Source: Bacteroidota bacterium (GTDB taxonomy: Bacteria > Bacteroidota > Bacteroidia > AKYH767-A > OLB10). From it: a stretch of 34,360 nucleotides of DNA. The number at the start of each line of letters is the position of its first letter. Within the stretch, counting starts at the first letter, position 1. Positions 33,693 through 34,360 of the stretch are shown here, one piece after another. Under the pieces are notes generated by a model, which made no database searches, was not told where the DNA came from, and worked only from the letters and a program-made list of their open reading frames with translations. Where the stretch lies: assembly GCA_023251535.1 (NCBI GenBank), contig JAHEYP010000027.1, positions 1 to 34,360 of the forward strand, in the 5' to 3' direction. Both the position numbers and the translations under genes were made by a program.

Positions 33693-34360
33693 CTAATACA
33701 ACTTTACAATATTTTTAGCAACGGCATTTGAATAAGTGCCGTTGTTTAATTTTTCGACCCATCGTATTGCGCGCACGGCATTGCAAAACCAAATTTCATC
33801 GGCTCCGGTAATCATTTCACGCGTGAGAGGAATTTCTTCGTAAGGAAGCTTTTCTTTGTTGATTTTATCGATCAATTGCCTTCTGAAAACTCCATCTACA
33901 GCACCTTCGCTCAATGGCGATGTTTGAATGATGTTGTTTTTGACGATGAAGAGATTACTAGTATTTCCTTCGATGCCATTCGATAGATGATTGCAAACGA
34001 TCACTTCGTCGAGTTGATGTTCTTGAGCATACATCGATGCCATTACATACAACTGACTACTCAATGATTTTATCTCGGAATATTTTCCTGGCATCTTAAA
34101 TTGATCATCGTAAAAAGCAATCGTTAATCCTTTTTCATTTAATTGGTAATCGGTTTCGAGAGCAGAACCTGATATTACATATCCGAAATTATGTTCTGCA
34201 GGAGCATAGAGTCCCGATGATTTACGATAAATGCTTGCGCGAATTCTTCCGTTATCGCTGATGTTTAGACGATCGATTAATCTGTAAACATCATCAAACA
34301 TCTTAGTTAAATCTTCAGTATTGGTAAACCCCAACAATGAAAGTGATTTTAAAAATCGTT
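33693..34360 (-). CDS. Class IV PLP-dependent aminotransferase, 5' end outside the window
   Basis: The frame stays open to the right edge (RFLKSLSL before residue LLGFTNTEDL), so the first about 60 residues of the protein are missing. The visible 220 residues fit the fold-type IV family (aminodeoxychorismate lyase, branched-chain or D-amino acid aminotransferases): SEIKSLSSQLYVMASMYAQ with the probable Schiff-base Lys, VIVCNHLSNGIEGNTSNLFIVKN with the conserved E-G-x-x-S-N, and SPLSEGAVDGVFRRQLI for PLP phosphate binding. An aminodeoxychorismate lyase (PabC, folate synthesis) would fit a typical genome, and aroC is close by, but the substrate residues are not decisive. The in-frame TTG at 34337 is not a real start. 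Confidence 0.85.
   Translation of the reverse strand, partial: RFLKSLSLLGFTNTEDLTKMFDDVYRLIDRLNISDNGRIRASIYRKSSGLYAPAEHNFGYVISGSALETDYQLNEKGLTIAFYDDQFKMPGKYSEIKSLSSQLYVMASMYAQEHQLDEVIVCNHLSNGIEGNTSNLFIVKNNIIQTSPLSEGAVDGVFRRQLIDKINKEKLPYEEIPLTREMITGADEIWFCNAVRAIRWVEKLNNGTYSNAVAKNIVKLY

Overview
The window looks like chromosomal DNA from a member of the Bacteroidota that I cannot place to genus. The signs are a bacillithiol-synthesis BshC, cell-surface proteins with type IX secretion (T9SS) C-terminal sorting domains, -7 promoter boxes of the form TAnnTTTG instead of sigma-70 boxes, short Bacteroidota-style lipoproteins and AT-rich spacers. No rRNA, tRNA, CRISPR array, phage or intact insertion sequence was seen.

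Layout. 1-4023 (+): the tail of an upstream gene (possibly dapF), bshC, a HerA-like ATPase of the YjgR/DUF853 family and a TetR regulator. 4024-4730: a gene-free stretch with small hairpins and one short coding-like remnant. 4731-8156 (+): a cytoplasmic GH13 alpha-amylase-type enzyme, an MFS transporter with its own promoter and a CoA-binding-domain protein. 8157-13240: a repeat-rich, visibly rearranged region with two full T9SS cargo genes and one decayed fusion gene. Its spacers are built from heptamer arrays, stem-GAA mini-hairpins, larger hairpins with compensated stems, a 52-bp tandem repeat and a 162-bp promoter/start module present twice. 13241-19340 (-): valS with a class III aminotransferase, then an OmpR-type regulator and its sensor kinase. 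19436-20668 (+): a dicarboxylate/amino-acid:cation symporter, closed by a bidirectional terminator. 20740-21737 (-): two lipoproteins, one NlpE-like. 21789-27246 (-): the most interesting locus, described below. 27466-31759 (-): an AsmA-family protein with a repetitive charged tail, chorismate synthase and a GNAT acetyltransferase. 31821-33689 (+): a Uup-type ABC-F ATPase. 33693-34360 (-): a class IV aminotransferase cut by the window edge.

The 21789-27246 locus reads, in transcription order: a secreted protein with tandem Ig-like domains (PapD/DUF916-like), two related secreted proteins that look like fiber subunits, and a 996-residue protein with a periplasmic Ig-like N-terminus, a long aromatic/amphipathic beta-barrel-like middle and C-terminal carboxypeptidase-regulatory-like domains. 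A terminator-like hairpin follows the presumed major subunit. This order (chaperone, major subunit, minor subunit, usher-sized outer-membrane protein) is what a chaperone-usher pilus operon would have, but the proteins are not recognisable members of the classical families. I propose a divergent chaperone-usher-like surface-fiber system; the assignment is inference from architecture and needs structure prediction and homology searches.

The rest is mostly housekeeping: bacillithiol, aromatic amino acids, valyl-tRNA and alpha-glucan use. The 8157-13240 region appears to have grown by duplication of a unit made of repeat block + promoter module + T9SS cargo gene.
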